A stretch of 64,000 bases of DNA from Methylocystis echinoides (GTDB lineage: Bacteria > Pseudomonadota > Alphaproteobacteria > Rhizobiales > Beijerinckiaceae), in contig NZ_BSEC01000003.1 of assembly GCF_027923385.1 (NCBI RefSeq), forward strand, positions 62,001-126,000. Reading direction: 5' to 3'. This document shows, in pieces, positions 17,351 through 26,465 of this stretch. The notes beneath the pieces were generated by a model. That model searched no databases. It was given only the letters and a program-made list of their open reading frames with translations, and had not been told where the DNA came from. Within the stretch, counting starts at the first letter, position 1. Every line of letters begins with the position of its first letter. Both the position numbers and the translations under genes were made by a program.

Positions 17351-17373
17351 GCCGCCGCATTGTAAGCGGCGGC
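17351..17373. terminator. GC hairpin downstream of the GTPase pair
   Basis: A perfect 8-base stem (GCCGCCGC / GCGGCGGC) with a 7-base loop lies 39 bases after the GTPase stop codon. No T-run follows, so it could act in transcript stability or factor-dependent termination rather than as a classical terminator. Confidence 0.35.
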
Positions 17374-17681
17374 ATTGGCGTTCGCGTTTTCCAACTCACC
17401 CATTGGGCCCAAACAATTCTAACAAATCCCCTCGATAATCGGCCTGGTTCCGTCGCAGCATTCGCAGGGCCCGTCCGTGGGTTGCTCCGTCTTGCATGTG
17501 CTCAATGTGGTTGGTCGAGGACGACTTTGAACGGCTTGTCCCAATGCAACGTCTTTTCGCGCCGATAGTCGACGTCAAGCTCTCGCGCTTTCTCGTCATG
17601 AGCTTTTCTCGACTTATTTGGTTCTGCCTCACTCTCTGTGGCTGGCTTGTTCCCAAGCTCTAGGGTTGCGACCTTGAGCGT
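17374..17681. other. stretch without an intact gene
   Basis: Minus-strand readings such as MLRRNQADYRGDLLELFGPNG and, in another frame, an Asn/Ala-rich GPMGELENANANAAAYNAAA segment suggest an old frameshifted gene end, but no family is recognised. It separates the GTPase operon from the transposon cluster. Confidence 0.35.
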
Positions 17682-17945
17682 ATGCAAAAGAAATCGGGAT
17701 GGGCTCCCGCACACGGCGTGCAGGTTCTGGACGCGGAGCAAGTCGACGGCCAGTGGATCATATCGGCGCGCCATGAGGCGTCTGGCTCCTGCCCCGATTG
17801 CGGGAAGCCGTCAGGCTGCCGGCATGGCTGGCATGAGCGTCGTCTTCAAGACTTGCCGGCGCAAGGCGCGGGGGTGACCGTGAAGCTTCGAATGCGACGC
17901 TGGCGATGTCGCAACAAAACTGGGTCTTCGTCACTTTCCGGGGAG
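17682..17945 (+). pseudogene. ISL3-family transposase N-terminal fragment
   Basis: The frame contains the ISL3 zinc-ribbon N-terminus: CPDCGKPSGCRHGWHERRLQ, DLPAQG and RRWRCRN. Homology stops shortly afterwards, close to the start of a second, longer ISL3 transposase with the same motifs (CPVCGKPSTSRHDWHHRRLQ). The two N-termini are diverged, so they come from different elements rather than a recent duplication. Confidence 0.7.
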
Positions 17946-17982
17946 CTGATTGCCAAGGTTGCGCCTTCCGTGCAGAGGAAGG

Positions 17983-19068
17983 CATGCGAAAGAAAATCAA
18001 ACTGTCCGTTGGTCCCGGAATCGAAGTCGAAGAGATCGAGTTGCAGGACGGCCGCTGGGTCCTTTCGGCGCGTGCCGCTGGCGAGCGGTCGTGCCCGGTC
18101 TGTGGCAAGCCTTCGACATCTCGGCATGACTGGCATCATCGGCGTCTGCAGGACCTTCCTGTTCAGGGAACGCCGCTCGTGCTCGACCTGCGTCTGGGAC
18201 GCTGGCGATGCCTAAATGAACGGTGCGGCCGCAAGACCTTCGTGGAACGCCTGCCTTCGGTCGCGGCTCCCATGGCGCGCCGCACCGTCCGGGTCGCAGA
18301 GATCGTTCGGCTGTTCGGATACGCTGCAGGCGGTCTGCCGAGCGAAAGATTGCTGGCGCGGCTCGCCATGCCGGTCAGCGACAACGCCATCCTGCGTCAA
18401 CTGAAACGCCATGTTCGTGAGCGCGCGGACACGGCTCCTCTACGGGTCCTGGCGATCGACGACTGGAGCTGGCGCAAGGGCTTTACCTATGGGACGATCG
18501 TGGTTGATCTGGAGCGCCGAACCGTCGCCGATGTCATGGAGACCCGCTCGGCCAAGGAGACCGCCGATTGGCTCGCGCGGCGGCCAGAGATCGAGATCGT
18601 GCGCCGTGACCGCTGCGGACTTTACGCCCAGGGCATCCGGCAGGGTGCTCCGCAGGCGCGCCAGGTCGCCGACCGGTTTCATCTGCTGCGGAACCTGCGC
18701 GAGGCCATCGAGCGGCAGATGACGGCGGTCAGTTGTTTCGGCGGTCGCTCCCGACTTCCGCCTGCCCCAGGCGACCGTCAATTGGTGGTGCGGAGAAGAA
18801 ATCGTGACTCGAGGGAGCAAATGTTCAAGCACGCGAAGGCCCTCCACGCCTCAGGCAAGAGCTTTGTCGCGATCGCCGCCGAGATCGGGATCGGCCGCAG
18901 CACGATCGCCAAGTGGATCGAGGCAGATTCTCTGCCGGATCGTCGCCGAGTGACGCTGAAGCCGAGTTCGCCACTATATTTCCAGGAGTTTCTTGCCCGC
19001 CGATGGGCAGAGGGCGACAAGATCGGCCGGCGACTATTTTATGACGTACGAAATCGGGGCTACACCGG
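17983..19068 (+). pseudogene. ISL3-family transposase, C-terminally truncated
   Basis: From ATG 17983 the protein carries the zinc-binding N-terminus (CPVCGKPS...CLNERCGRKTF) and the ISL3 catalytic core (RVLAIDDWSWRKGFTYGTIV, RRDRCGLYAQGIRQGAPQA, VADRFHLLRNLREAIE). It also has a helix-turn-helix (GKSFVAIAAEIGIGRSTIAKW). It breaks at RNRGYTG where an IS3-family end begins, and a stop follows a few codons later. The normal C-terminus after the YTG segment is missing, so the enzyme is probably inactive. Confidence 0.85.
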
Positions 19069-19108
19069 TGGAGTGCACCCCGTTTGACCGGACAGCGGGC
19101 GGGGCTAC

Positions 19109-19954
19109 TTAAGCACTGAGGCGGATGAACTCCCGAGGGGATCGGAACTTCAGGCCCGAGTGCGGGTGAACCTCACAATAATCCTCGATCCAGCCGGGCA
19201 GTTTGGCAAGGATCGTTTCGGAGTCTGGCAGAATGGCGAGCCGGGCGTAATCGCGTTTGAGCGTCTTCACGAAGCTCTCCGACATGCCGTTGCTTTCGGG
19301 GCTGCGCACCGGCGTGAACAACAGCGTCAGGCCGAGCGCGCGCGCCGTATCGGCGGTGTCGGCGGCGATATAGGCGCTGCCATTGTCCGACAGCCACTCG
19401 ACCCGGTGCGGAACCTTCAAGACGCCAAAGCGGCGCTCGACGGCGGCGACCATCAGATCGCGCACCATCTCGCCCGAGACGCCGCCATTGGCGATGGCCG
19501 ACCAGGCGATAATTTCCCGATCGCAGGCGTCGATGACGAAAAGGATGCGCACGACCTCGCCGTTGCGAGCGCGGATTTCGAGATGATCCGAACACCAGCG
19601 GCAATTCGAGCGCAGCGCGACGACGACGCCGTCATGGGTGCGGCCGGGCCGGCGCGCGGTATGGCGTTCGAGCGTCAATCCGTTGTTCTGCATGATCCGC
19701 AGCACGCGCTTGGCGTTCACGGGCGGTTTGCCCTCGGCCCGCAGCTTTCGGTTCGCCAGCGCGCAGACACGCCGATAGCCATAGGTCGGGCGTTCGTCGA
19801 CAATGGCGCGGATGAGCGGCGCAAGGTCTGCGTCCTCCGCCTTGCGGTAGCGGCCGCGCGGCTTCGACTTTCCCGTCTTGCGCGCGGCGAGATTCGAGCG
19901 GGCGACGCCCAGCGTTTTTGCGACGACGCTCATCGGGAAGCGTCCGCCTTCCAC
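19109..19954 (-). CDS. IS3-family transposase OrfB
   Basis: The 281-residue integrase-type protein has an HTH_21-like region (LIRAIVDERPTYGYRRVCAL, KRVLRIMQNNGL). It also has the rve DDE core: WCSDHLEIRARNGEVVRILFV and DACDREIIAW, then EWLSDNGSAYIA and FVKTLKRDYA near the catalytic Glu. OrfB is normally made as an OrfAB fusion by -1 frameshifting from orfA. Here orfA overlaps by 25 bases but is truncated. Confidence 0.88.
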   Translation of the reverse strand: MEGGRFPMSVVAKTLGVARSNLAARKTGKSKPRGRYRKAEDADLAPLIRAIVDERPTYGYRRVCALANRKLRAEGKPPVNAKRVLRIMQNNGLTLERHTARRPGRTHDGVVVALRSNCRWCSDHLEIRARNGEVVRILFVIDACDREIIAWSAIANGGVSGEMVRDLMVAAVERRFGVLKVPHRVEWLSDNGSAYIAADTADTARALGLTLLFTPVRSPESNGMSESFVKTLKRDYARLAILPDSETILAKLPGWIEDYCEVHPHSGLKFRSPREFIRLSA

Positions 19955-20154
19955 GACACGAGCGGCAAGGTCGGTTTTTTTGCGCGCGCCGTGTCGAGAG
20001 CTTCCCGGAGGATCTCGACCTCCATTGTCTTCTTGCCGAGCAGGCGCTCCAGCTCGCGGACCTTCTTCTCCAGATCGCGGACCTGCGAGGCGCCGACCAC
20101 ATCCTCGTCCGCCGCCACGGCGGCCTGACCGCCCTCGGCCATGCGGCGCTTCCA
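19930..20154 (-). pseudogene. IS3-family orfA, 3' fragment
   Basis: The remaining part reads KRRMAEGGQAAV, then the leucine-zipper VRDLEKKVRELERLLGKKTM and EVEILREAL, typical of OrfA C-termini. The N-terminal helix-turn-helix half is gone. Upstream of KRRMAEGG the sequence is the Tn3 inverted repeat (read as GRFCDDPW), which marks the exact truncation point. Confidence 0.85.
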
Positions 20155-20192
20155 GGGGTCATCGCAGAATCTTCCCAAAATCCTACGCTAAG
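20155..20192 (+). repeat. Tn3-family left terminal inverted repeat
   Basis: 38 bases starting GGGGTCATCGCAGAATCTTC, matching the other end except at position 7. The stop codon of the transposase gene (20188-20190) lies inside it. Confidence 0.93.
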
Positions 20193-23163
20193 CCGCGTCG
20201 AGGAGCCCTGCGCGCGGGTTTCGTAGGGGTCGGAAGGCGTTTTGTAACGGCTCGGTCGGCCAAACATAGTCGCCGTTGAAGGTGATATGCTCCCAGCCGA
20301 GCGGCGCGATATGGGCAAGCAGATCGTCACGGACCCGTTCTCCGCTGGAACGCAGTTCAGCAACGGCGTGGCTGAGATAGACGGTATTCCAAAGGATAAC
20401 GGCGGAGACGACGAGATTGAGGCCAGAGGCCCGGTAGCGTTGATTTTCGAGGGTCCGGTCGCGGATTTCGCCAAGGCGATGAAAGAACACCGCCCTGGCG
20501 AGGGCGTTGCGCGCCTCTCCCTTGTTGAGGCCAGCATTCGTCCGCCGCCTCAGAGCAGGGTCGCTGATCCAGTCGAGGGTGAAGAGGGTGCGTTCGAGCC
20601 GTCCTATTTCCCGAAGCGTCTTGGCCAGCGCATTCTGTTTGGGGTAAGCTGCGAGCCGGCGCATCAGGATCGACGGAGCTACGGTGCCAGCTTTGATCGA
20701 CGCAGCGAGACGCAGCGTTTCGTCCCAGTTTTCACCGATCAAGCGGAAGTCGATCAAGCCGCCCACCATCGGATCGAGAGACGGATAGGTCGCGCGCGCC
20801 TCGGAGACATACAGGCGGCGATCGGCAAGATCACGAATGCGGGGCGCGAATCTAAATCCCGTGAGATGACAGAGACCGAACACGTGATCGACGGCGCCGG
20901 CTGTGTCGGTATAGTGCTCACGGATGTCCAACGAGCATTCGTGATGAAGCAGACCGTCAAGAATATGCGCGGCTTCGCTGGCGTTGGCCGCGATGACCTT
21001 GGTGTGAAACGGCGCATAGCGATCGGAGATATGCGTGTAGAACTTTACCCCCGGCTCCGAGCCATATTTGGCGTTATAATCGGCGCTGGCTTCGCCATGA
21101 CCGCCGGCCCTGAAAAACTGTCCGTCAGACGATGACGTGCCGCCATCACCCCAGACCCTTGTGAACGGCTGTGCGTGTATCGCTTCCGTCAGGCATGCAA
21201 GCGCAGACTGATAAGTTTCGTCGCGAACATGCCATTCCGCGATCCAGAGTAATTTGGAATGGCTGAATATCTTGGAGCTACGAGCCATTCTGGCGAGGCC
21301 GAGGTTGGTGGCCTCGGCGAGCAATGCCGTCATCAGCCCATTGCTTTCGTCCGGTGGCGCACCGGTGCGAAGATGACCGAAGCGCTCGGCGAAGCCCGTC
21401 CAACCATTGACTTCGGCGAGAAGCTCGGTGATGCGCAGCCGAGGCAACATGCCATAGAGCCTACGCGCAACATCGTCTACTTCCTCATTCTCGGCTCTGC
21501 GAATGGGGCTGATCGATAAACCCTCTGCGGTGATCGCCGCTTCGACAAGCTTGCCCGCCGAGGCAAGCGTATCGATCTCATTGAGCCGCGCTTCCAGCAA
21601 TGCCGTTCGCTCGGCGCGCCAGTTCTCGAAGCGATCCGGGACAGCAAGACCCAATTCGCCTTCCTGTCGCCGCATCACAAAGGCCTCCGGCGGCAGAAGA
21701 AAATCACCGAAGGCGCGGAACGCGCGGCTGCCTTCGACCCAGATATCTCCGGACCGTAAGCTGTCCCGTAGCGTCATCATGACCGCGACCTCATAGGCCC
21801 GGCGATCAAAAGACAAGCCCTTTCCAACGAGCTTGCGCCATGTCGATTTCAGAAACGCCGTCGGCGGGCGTTGCGGGAGTTGTTTTGACCGCGCTGCATA
21901 AAGTCCTCGTAACAAATCGAGCGCGTCCAGCAACGCGTCGTTTGGCTTCCATGAGCGGAATACAAATGCATTGAGGAGGATCGGAATCATCCGGCGCACC
22001 GTTGGATATCTTTCGACGACTTCGGTCAGATTATCTTCGCGCGTGTTCGTGACGACAATTTCGGTTTCTGCGACAAGCACTTTCAAGCGCTCCCAACCAA
22101 GCGCACGTTCGACAGCCGCGACTTGATCCTCTCCAGACTCCTTCGCCGCCAACATGGCTTTCGCCATGTGGAGAAGCGCGCGGGCCGAAGCATCGAGAGC
22201 TGTCGCTCGATGGACGACATTTTCTCTGTAGGCGCGATCGGCGCGGCGGAACACGCCGCCGAGCATCTTGTCGAACATGACGAGCGCCGCGTCCGTTAGG
22301 ATCGCTTCCATCTCCCGGGCGAAGACGACCAGAGTTGCAAGTCGGCGGGGCGTATCGAACCGGCAAAGATGCTGGGCGCTGAGAATAGCCGTTTCCTTGG
22401 CGATTGCCCTATAACGCGCACGATGAATCCGTTGCTCCCGATCTGGTCCGACACCCAGTCTTCGAACAAATTGGAGACGCTCCACGATTCCAACCAGGTT
22501 CTTCTGGGCCGGCGCTTCAGGCCAATCACGCAACCAGGCGAGCGACGTGCGACCTCTGCCGTCGCTGACCGCGATCAACGCCTCCAATTCCGCGATCGTC
22601 CGCCGCTCTAATCCCTCGACGAGATTCTTGTGGGCCTGCTTTCTGGCGCGAGCGCGAGCAGCCAAGCCGATACGTTCCAAAACTGTCGTCGCAGGCAACA
22701 AAATGCCACGAGTTCGGAGATTTTCGATCATCGCGGCAACGATGATGTCGCCGCGATCCGTGCCGATCGCTTCGGTCGTCGCAATCTCAGCGACAGACCG
22801 ATAATCGCCGCGGCCGAACGGGCGAACGCACAAATGCGATTGTATTTCGCCGAAATGCTCCCAGCGGGTTTCCTCTCGATGGGCGTATTCGTTGAAAATC
22901 CCGGGCTCGACGCCGAGTTGACGGGCAATGAATGAGAGAACATCCCCCGGCGGAGTTTCGTCAATGCCGAGCACTCGACCCGGAAACCGCTGGTAGGCGA
23001 GATGCACCGCAAAACCGAGCCGATTGGCGTCACGCCGCCGTCGGCGGATCAGCGCCAGATCGTCGGGCGAAAGCGTATAGTACCGGACAATCGCCGCGGA
23101 ATCATTGGGCGGACAGAACAGCGCAGCGCGGGCCTGCGGCGAGAGGATTTCATGTTTTTTCAT
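20188..23163 (-). CDS. tnpA: Tn3-family transposase TnpA
   Basis: The 991-residue protein has the N-terminal DUF4158-type region (ARAALFCPPNDSAAIVRYYT) and the C-terminal DDE transposase domain. Visible segments include RVWGDGGTSSSDGQFFRAGG, KFYTHISDRYAPFHTKVI, DTAGAVDHVFGLCHLTGFRF, and a C-terminal NTVYLSHAVAELR with HITFNGDY. The length is normal for the family (about 950-1000). The frame is intact, so the element could transpose, leaving cointegrates unresolved unless another resolvase or recA acts. Confidence 0.95.
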   Translation of the reverse strand: MKKHEILSPQARAALFCPPNDSAAIVRYYTLSPDDLALIRRRRRDANRLGFAVHLAYQRFPGRVLGIDETPPGDVLSFIARQLGVEPGIFNEYAHREETRWEHFGEIQSHLCVRPFGRGDYRSVAEIATTEAIGTDRGDIIVAAMIENLRTRGILLPATTVLERIGLAARARARKQAHKNLVEGLERRTIAELEALIAVSDGRGRTSLAWLRDWPEAPAQKNLVGIVERLQFVRRLGVGPDREQRIHRARYRAIAKETAILSAQHLCRFDTPRRLATLVVFAREMEAILTDAALVMFDKMLGGVFRRADRAYRENVVHRATALDASARALLHMAKAMLAAKESGEDQVAAVERALGWERLKVLVAETEIVVTNTREDNLTEVVERYPTVRRMIPILLNAFVFRSWKPNDALLDALDLLRGLYAARSKQLPQRPPTAFLKSTWRKLVGKGLSFDRRAYEVAVMMTLRDSLRSGDIWVEGSRAFRAFGDFLLPPEAFVMRRQEGELGLAVPDRFENWRAERTALLEARLNEIDTLASAGKLVEAAITAEGLSISPIRRAENEEVDDVARRLYGMLPRLRITELLAEVNGWTGFAERFGHLRTGAPPDESNGLMTALLAEATNLGLARMARSSKIFSHSKLLWIAEWHVRDETYQSALACLTEAIHAQPFTRVWGDGGTSSSDGQFFRAGGHGEASADYNAKYGSEPGVKFYTHISDRYAPFHTKVIAANASEAAHILDGLLHHECSLDIREHYTDTAGAVDHVFGLCHLTGFRFAPRIRDLADRRLYVSEARATYPSLDPMVGGLIDFRLIGENWDETLRLAASIKAGTVAPSILMRRLAAYPKQNALAKTLREIGRLERTLFTLDWISDPALRRRTNAGLNKGEARNALARAVFFHRLGEIRDRTLENQRYRASGLNLVVSAVILWNTVYLSHAVAELRSSGERVRDDLLAHIAPLGWEHITFNGDYVWPTEPLQNAFRPLRNPRAGLLDAA

Positions 23164-23283
23164 TGCCGGCTTCCCCGGTGCGCGCTAGGTCGTTCGCGCA
23201 GCAGTCCGGCTTACCGATATTTTTCAATGCCTTGGCATCTGCGCAATTCAATCGCTAAGATACCAGTGAACGCCAGTCCGCGC

Positions 23284-23321
23284 CTTAGCGTAGGATTTTG
23301 GGAAGATTCTGCGACGACCCC
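23284..23321 (-). repeat. Tn3-family right terminal inverted repeat
   Basis: Reverse complement begins GGGGTCGTCGCAGAATCTTC and pairs with 20155-20192 over 38 bases with one mismatch. Confidence 0.93.
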
Positions 23322-23507
23322 TTTTAGGAAGGGCGGCGCAAACGGGGGATGGGCCAGGTCTTGTTGTTCGAGAAAAGCGAGGAGCGCCTCTTCGGCGTTC
23401 GGCTGACGCGCCATATCGAGGTAGCCGGCGCCCGCTTCTTCCAAAAGGAGCCTGACGAACTCTCCGCGTCCTTGGATGCCGGGCCAATAATAAAGCTCAT
23501 AGGCCAT
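23322..23507 (-). pseudogene. glutathione S-transferase, N-terminal fragment
   Basis: From ATG 23505-23507 the frame reads MAYELYYWPGIQGRGEFVRL, LLEEAGAGYLDMAR, then AHPPFAPPFLK. This is the thioredoxin-fold N-terminal domain of a GST. After about 62 codons it runs into the Tn3 inverted repeat, so the rest of the thioredoxin fold and the all-helical C-terminal domain are lost. The missing 3' part is not found on the other side of the element. Confidence 0.82.
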
Positions 23508-23654
23508 GACGAGCCCCACAACGTCAGAAATATCAACGGAAATTCGCAGTGCGATCGTAGAAAATAACCCCGACTTCTTTTCTTTGATCGCTTTCATTTT
23601 TTTTGAGTGCGGTTTAAATTACCGGATCGATGTCGATTAGATCGCACGTTCCGC

Positions 23655-23885
23655 TTATCCGGCAAAAACTTCCGCCGGCCAGTCGTCGGGAAGCGGAAAG
23701 GTGATCTTCTCCGAGCCCGAGCAAAATACGATCTCGTTGCCAAGCCGCGCGACACTCAGGATCCACTCTTTGCCGTCGACAATGACCGACATGCGCCCAT
23801 CATCTGCATTTACTGAGGCGGCGATAGATTTGGTGTTTGGAAACCTCAAGTGAAACTCTCGAATTAAGATTTGCTCGACGGACAT
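23655..23885 (-). CDS. small hypothetical protein
   Basis: The 76-77 residue frame (tandem ATG at 23888/23885) reads MSVEQILIREFHLRFPNTKS, a DGRMSVIVDGKEWILSVARL segment and a FPLPDDWPAEVF end. The alternating hydrophobic pattern suggests a small alpha/beta fold. I do not recognise the family. It stands alone between a truncated GST and an oxidoreductase gene on the same strand. Confidence 0.5.
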   Translation of the reverse strand: MSVEQILIREFHLRFPNTKSIAASVNADDGRMSVIVDGKEWILSVARLGNEIVFCSGSEKITFPLPDDWPAEVFAG

Positions 23886-23888
23886 CAT

Positions 23889-24241
23889 CGCAATACCCTG
23901 GAATGGGGCTGACTTTCATTCTTCCATCTATGCTAGTTTTTCATCTTGGCTAGTGTCTTGGAAAGCCAGAGGGAAGCGTGTCGCTGGTTGTGGCGCTTAC
24001 ATGGCAATCCACTACCGCGGGCCAAGCTGGGGAACCCCGCTTCTTGGGCCTTGCTATGAACGATGATGGTTTGGAGATTGCGATACACTACGCGATCAAC
24101 GAGAGCGGCGCCGCTGAAGTCGAGCGGGAGGCGATCAACCCCGACGGTGGTAATGTCGGCCGCCCGGGAAATATCCTGAACCGATGGAGATGCTTGCGGA
24201 CCGGCGGCGACCTTTGGAGCGGATCAGGAAAACCTCTTTGA
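23889..24241. other. intergenic stretch, nothing firm
   Basis: Open frames on both strands lack a good start or motifs. One minus-strand frame without start codon (about 24230 down to 24030) has protein-like composition but could not be assigned. Confidence 0.4.
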
Positions 24242-25162
24242 TTAGTGACATTGCAATATCTCACGGAGTATTTCCTCGACCGAGCGCGGGGAAATTCCGA
24301 GATCTTCAAAGCCGGGCATCTCTGGCGACGACACGTTATTGACCTGCATCAGTTCGACTTGATTGCGAGTGACGGGCGGGCTCGGGAGCATTTCCGCGAA
24401 CCGAGCCAGCGTGCGCCAAGCGGCAAAAGGGATCGGAATTAACATGGGCTTAAGCCTGGCTTCGTGTGCAATAACTTTGAGCATTTCCTTGTAGGTGTAG
24501 ATGTGAGGACCGCCAAGCTCGAAGGTGGTCGCATTTAAGTCTGTGCGATGGAATGCCCTGGCAATTGCTTCCGCCACGTCCTCCACATAGGCCTGCTGCA
24601 GTTTCGTGAGACCGCGCCCGAACATGGGATAGATTGGAAGCCGGCGGAGGAGTTGGAGGATGGTGGTGAGGAAGGAGTCGTCCGGTCCGAACATCACCGC
24701 CGGGCGAATGAGAATTGCATCTGCGAACGCGGCCCGAACCGCCAACTCGCCTTCGCCACGCTTACGGATATAGAGCGAATGCGAGCGGGTGTCAGAGCCG
24801 ATTCCTGAAACGTGGACGAGTCGCTCCACTCTGGCTCGGCTCGCGTGATCTGCTAATCGTCGAGCCGCCTCAACGTGGACGGAATGAAAGGTCTCACGGC
24901 CATGCTCAACGTATAGACTGACCGCATTCACGACACCGTAAGCGCCGGCAACTACTTTGGCGATTGACCGCTCATCGTGAATATTTGCCTCGACCGGGCA
25001 GAGTCGCGGATCAGCAAAATCAAACTGCCGATGGCTGCGATCCGGATGTCTCGATGCAATCCGCACAGGAAACCCAGCCTTACGGAGATGCGAAACCACT
25101 CGGCGACCGAGAAACCCGGTTCCGCCGAATACGGCGATGGAGCGGTCCTCTGTGGTCGCCAT
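24242..25162 (-). CDS. NAD(P)-binding protein, NDUFA9/SDR_a5-like
   Basis: This 306-residue Rossmann protein begins SIAVFGGTGFLGRRVVSHLR (GxxGxxG nucleotide motif). It continues with VVNAVSLYVEHGRETFHSVH, VERLVHVSGIGSD and LYIRKRGEGELAVR. That last segment carries the altered active-site region of the atypical SDR group related to complex I subunit NDUFA9. ILIRPAVMFGPDDSFLT is the usual following motif. Bacterial members are often annotated as complex I NDUFA9-family proteins, possibly acting on quinone or lipid substrates. It stands alone; the start has AGGG about 11 bases upstream. Confidence 0.85.
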   Translation of the reverse strand: MATTEDRSIAVFGGTGFLGRRVVSHLRKAGFPVRIASRHPDRSHRQFDFADPRLCPVEANIHDERSIAKVVAGAYGVVNAVSLYVEHGRETFHSVHVEAARRLADHASRARVERLVHVSGIGSDTRSHSLYIRKRGEGELAVRAAFADAILIRPAVMFGPDDSFLTTILQLLRRLPIYPMFGRGLTKLQQAYVEDVAEAIARAFHRTDLNATTFELGGPHIYTYKEMLKVIAHEARLKPMLIPIPFAAWRTLARFAEMLPSPPVTRNQVELMQVNNVSSPEMPGFEDLGISPRSVEEILREILQCH

Positions 25163-25489
25163 GGTTCAGATTTGCCCTGCTTAAGTCATAGCAGCCCGCA
25201 TCGTACAAATATGGTGGGCTGCATCGCGCGCCAACTGCGCGCGCGTTGTCGCATGGCCGTCAGCAAGGCTTGTAAAAGCACCTCAGATGGCGCCTTGGAA
25301 GGTGGTCTCGGCATCTGCCGTACCGCTAGCACGGTAGTCGGAAAGATATCCCGCAAATCGAAAGTGTTCAAATCTCGCGAAAACGGGGCCGCTATCGCGT
25401 AACGAAACCAAAAATCGACAGGCGAGGAGACGTTCTTGAAGCGTCCACGCCCAATATTAGATTCGACGAATAAGGTTTAGGCTTGAGCG
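25163..25489. other. intergenic stretch, no supported gene
   Basis: Short frames occur on both strands (for example 25211-25402 plus and 25186-25371 minus), but neither has a convincing start signal or recognisable motif. It should hold the divergent promoters of the NDUFA9-like and DUF2267 genes. Confidence 0.4.
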
Positions 25490-25909
25490 ATGGCTTACAT
25501 CCAAGAATTCGGCATGACCGCCCCTGCGGCCGAAGAGTGGATCTCCGAGCTGGCGCAACGTCTCGGGTGGCGCAACAGCGAGAAAGTTTTAGAAAGCCTT
25601 GTCGCGACGCTGCACGCGCTGCGTGACAGCCTCCCTGCGCACGAGGCGGTTTTCCTCGGCGACCACCTGACGCTTCTTCTGCGCGGGCTTTACTATGAGG
25701 GCTGGCGCATGTCCAAATACAGCGCGCTCAAGACTCGCGAAGCGTTCCTCGAACGCGTCCGCGAAGGCGTGCATCGCGATCCTGGCATTGACGCCGAACA
25801 CGTAGCTCGCACCGTCCTTGCGCTGCTCGCCGAGCGCGTGCCGGCGGCCGAACTCGAAGATTTGCGCGCTGTGACGCCGAAGTCCTTGCGGGCGCTGTGG
25901 CCAGCTTAA
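25490..25909 (+). CDS. DUF2267 domain protein
   Basis: The 139-residue protein has the family pattern: EEWISELAQRLGWRNSEKVL, ATLHALRDSLPAHEAVFLGD and HLTLLLRGLYYEGW, followed by helices with FLERVREGVH and VARTVLALLAERV. DUF2267 proteins are small helical proteins common in rhizobia-like bacteria near stress genes; their biochemical function is not established. Complete. Confidence 0.85.
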   Translation: MAYIQEFGMTAPAAEEWISELAQRLGWRNSEKVLESLVATLHALRDSLPAHEAVFLGDHLTLLLRGLYYEGWRMSKYSALKTREAFLERVREGVHRDPGIDAEHVARTVLALLAERVPAAELEDLRAVTPKSLRALWPA

Positions 25910-25988
25910 GCCCGATCCTATCGACGGAGTGCGGGGCGCGCCTCGACCCGACCAGCTTCTTCTAAACTGAAGCTCGCCTGAGGCCAGG

Positions 25989-26309
25989 TCAACCGACCCT
26001 GCGCTCGAGGCTCAGTGGCAGGCGACGGGAACCCCTTTGCCCGCGCTGCGCCTCGAAGAGATCAGAAGGAATCGTTATGGCGCGCAGAGCCGGGGTATCT
26101 ACCGGGCCAATCTCACGGTAGCCAATCGAAAAGACCGTGATCACAACCATATAGATAGCGTCGCTGAGTTCCCAGCCGTTTGCAACGTACGCCATGGCGG
26201 CCGCTATGGAGACACCGAGCAGAATGATCACCCCAGCAATCAGATTGCGGAGCGGCGAGGCAAGGAACCGCGGAGTCGCGGGGGCCCCGTTCGTTTCTGC
26301 CTTAGCCAT
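25989..26309 (-). pseudogene. two-TM potassium channel, truncated
   Basis: The frame from ATG 26309 (GGAG upstream) gives LRNLIAGVIILLGVSIAAAM (helix 1), then a pore loop ELSDAIYMVVITVFSIGYRE and IGPVDTPALRAITI. This is the K+ channel layout up to the start of helix 2. Sequence after RAITI is unrelated and ends after ~25 codons, so helix 2 and any regulatory domain are missing. The selectivity filter reads SIGYRE instead of the usual (T/S)(V/I)GYG(D/E), a substitution expected to abolish K+ selectivity. Confidence 0.72.
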
Positions 26310-26465
26310 TCAGACTCCGTGGAGTGCTTGGCCGATTCCGCTGGGCTGGAAATCGAGAGGTTGCCTGTAACAGGGACATCGCGCGCCGCCCACCGGAGAG
26401 AGACGATCGTGTATCAAGCCGATGCCACCTCCTCGGCGGCGGCGTATCTGTGGCGCCAACGCCAG

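Larger units (their letters stand above)
19069..20154 (-). mobile_element. IS3-family element, truncated at one end
   Basis: The end facing the ISL3 gene starts TGGAGTGCACCCCG, which interrupts that gene. It carries a complete orfB and only the C-terminal part of orfA on the minus strand. The opposite end is lost where the Tn3-family inverted repeat begins at 20155. With orfA's DNA-binding half missing it cannot move on its own. Confidence 0.8.
20155..23321 (-). mobile_element. Tn3-family element with tnpA only (3167 bp)
   Basis: Both ends carry a 38-base inverted repeat beginning GGGGTC[A/G]TCGCAGAATCT, with a single mismatch. Only a transposase gene lies between them, with no resolvase or cargo gene, as in IS1071-type Tn3 derivatives. 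The five bases flanking it (TTCCA left, TTTTA right) do not match. The left flank is an IS3 orfA and the right flank a glutathione transferase gene, so no target duplication remains. Confidence 0.92.

Noticed and set aside
20287..21135. 282-aa plus-strand frame opposite Tn3 tnpA
   Set aside because: Antisense to the conserved DDE domain of TnpA; no start signal or motif.
23978..24241. 87-aa GTG-start frame upstream of the NDUFA9-like gene end
   Set aside because: No ribosome site or recognisable motif, and the opposite strand is equally open; reported only as unassigned intergenic DNA.
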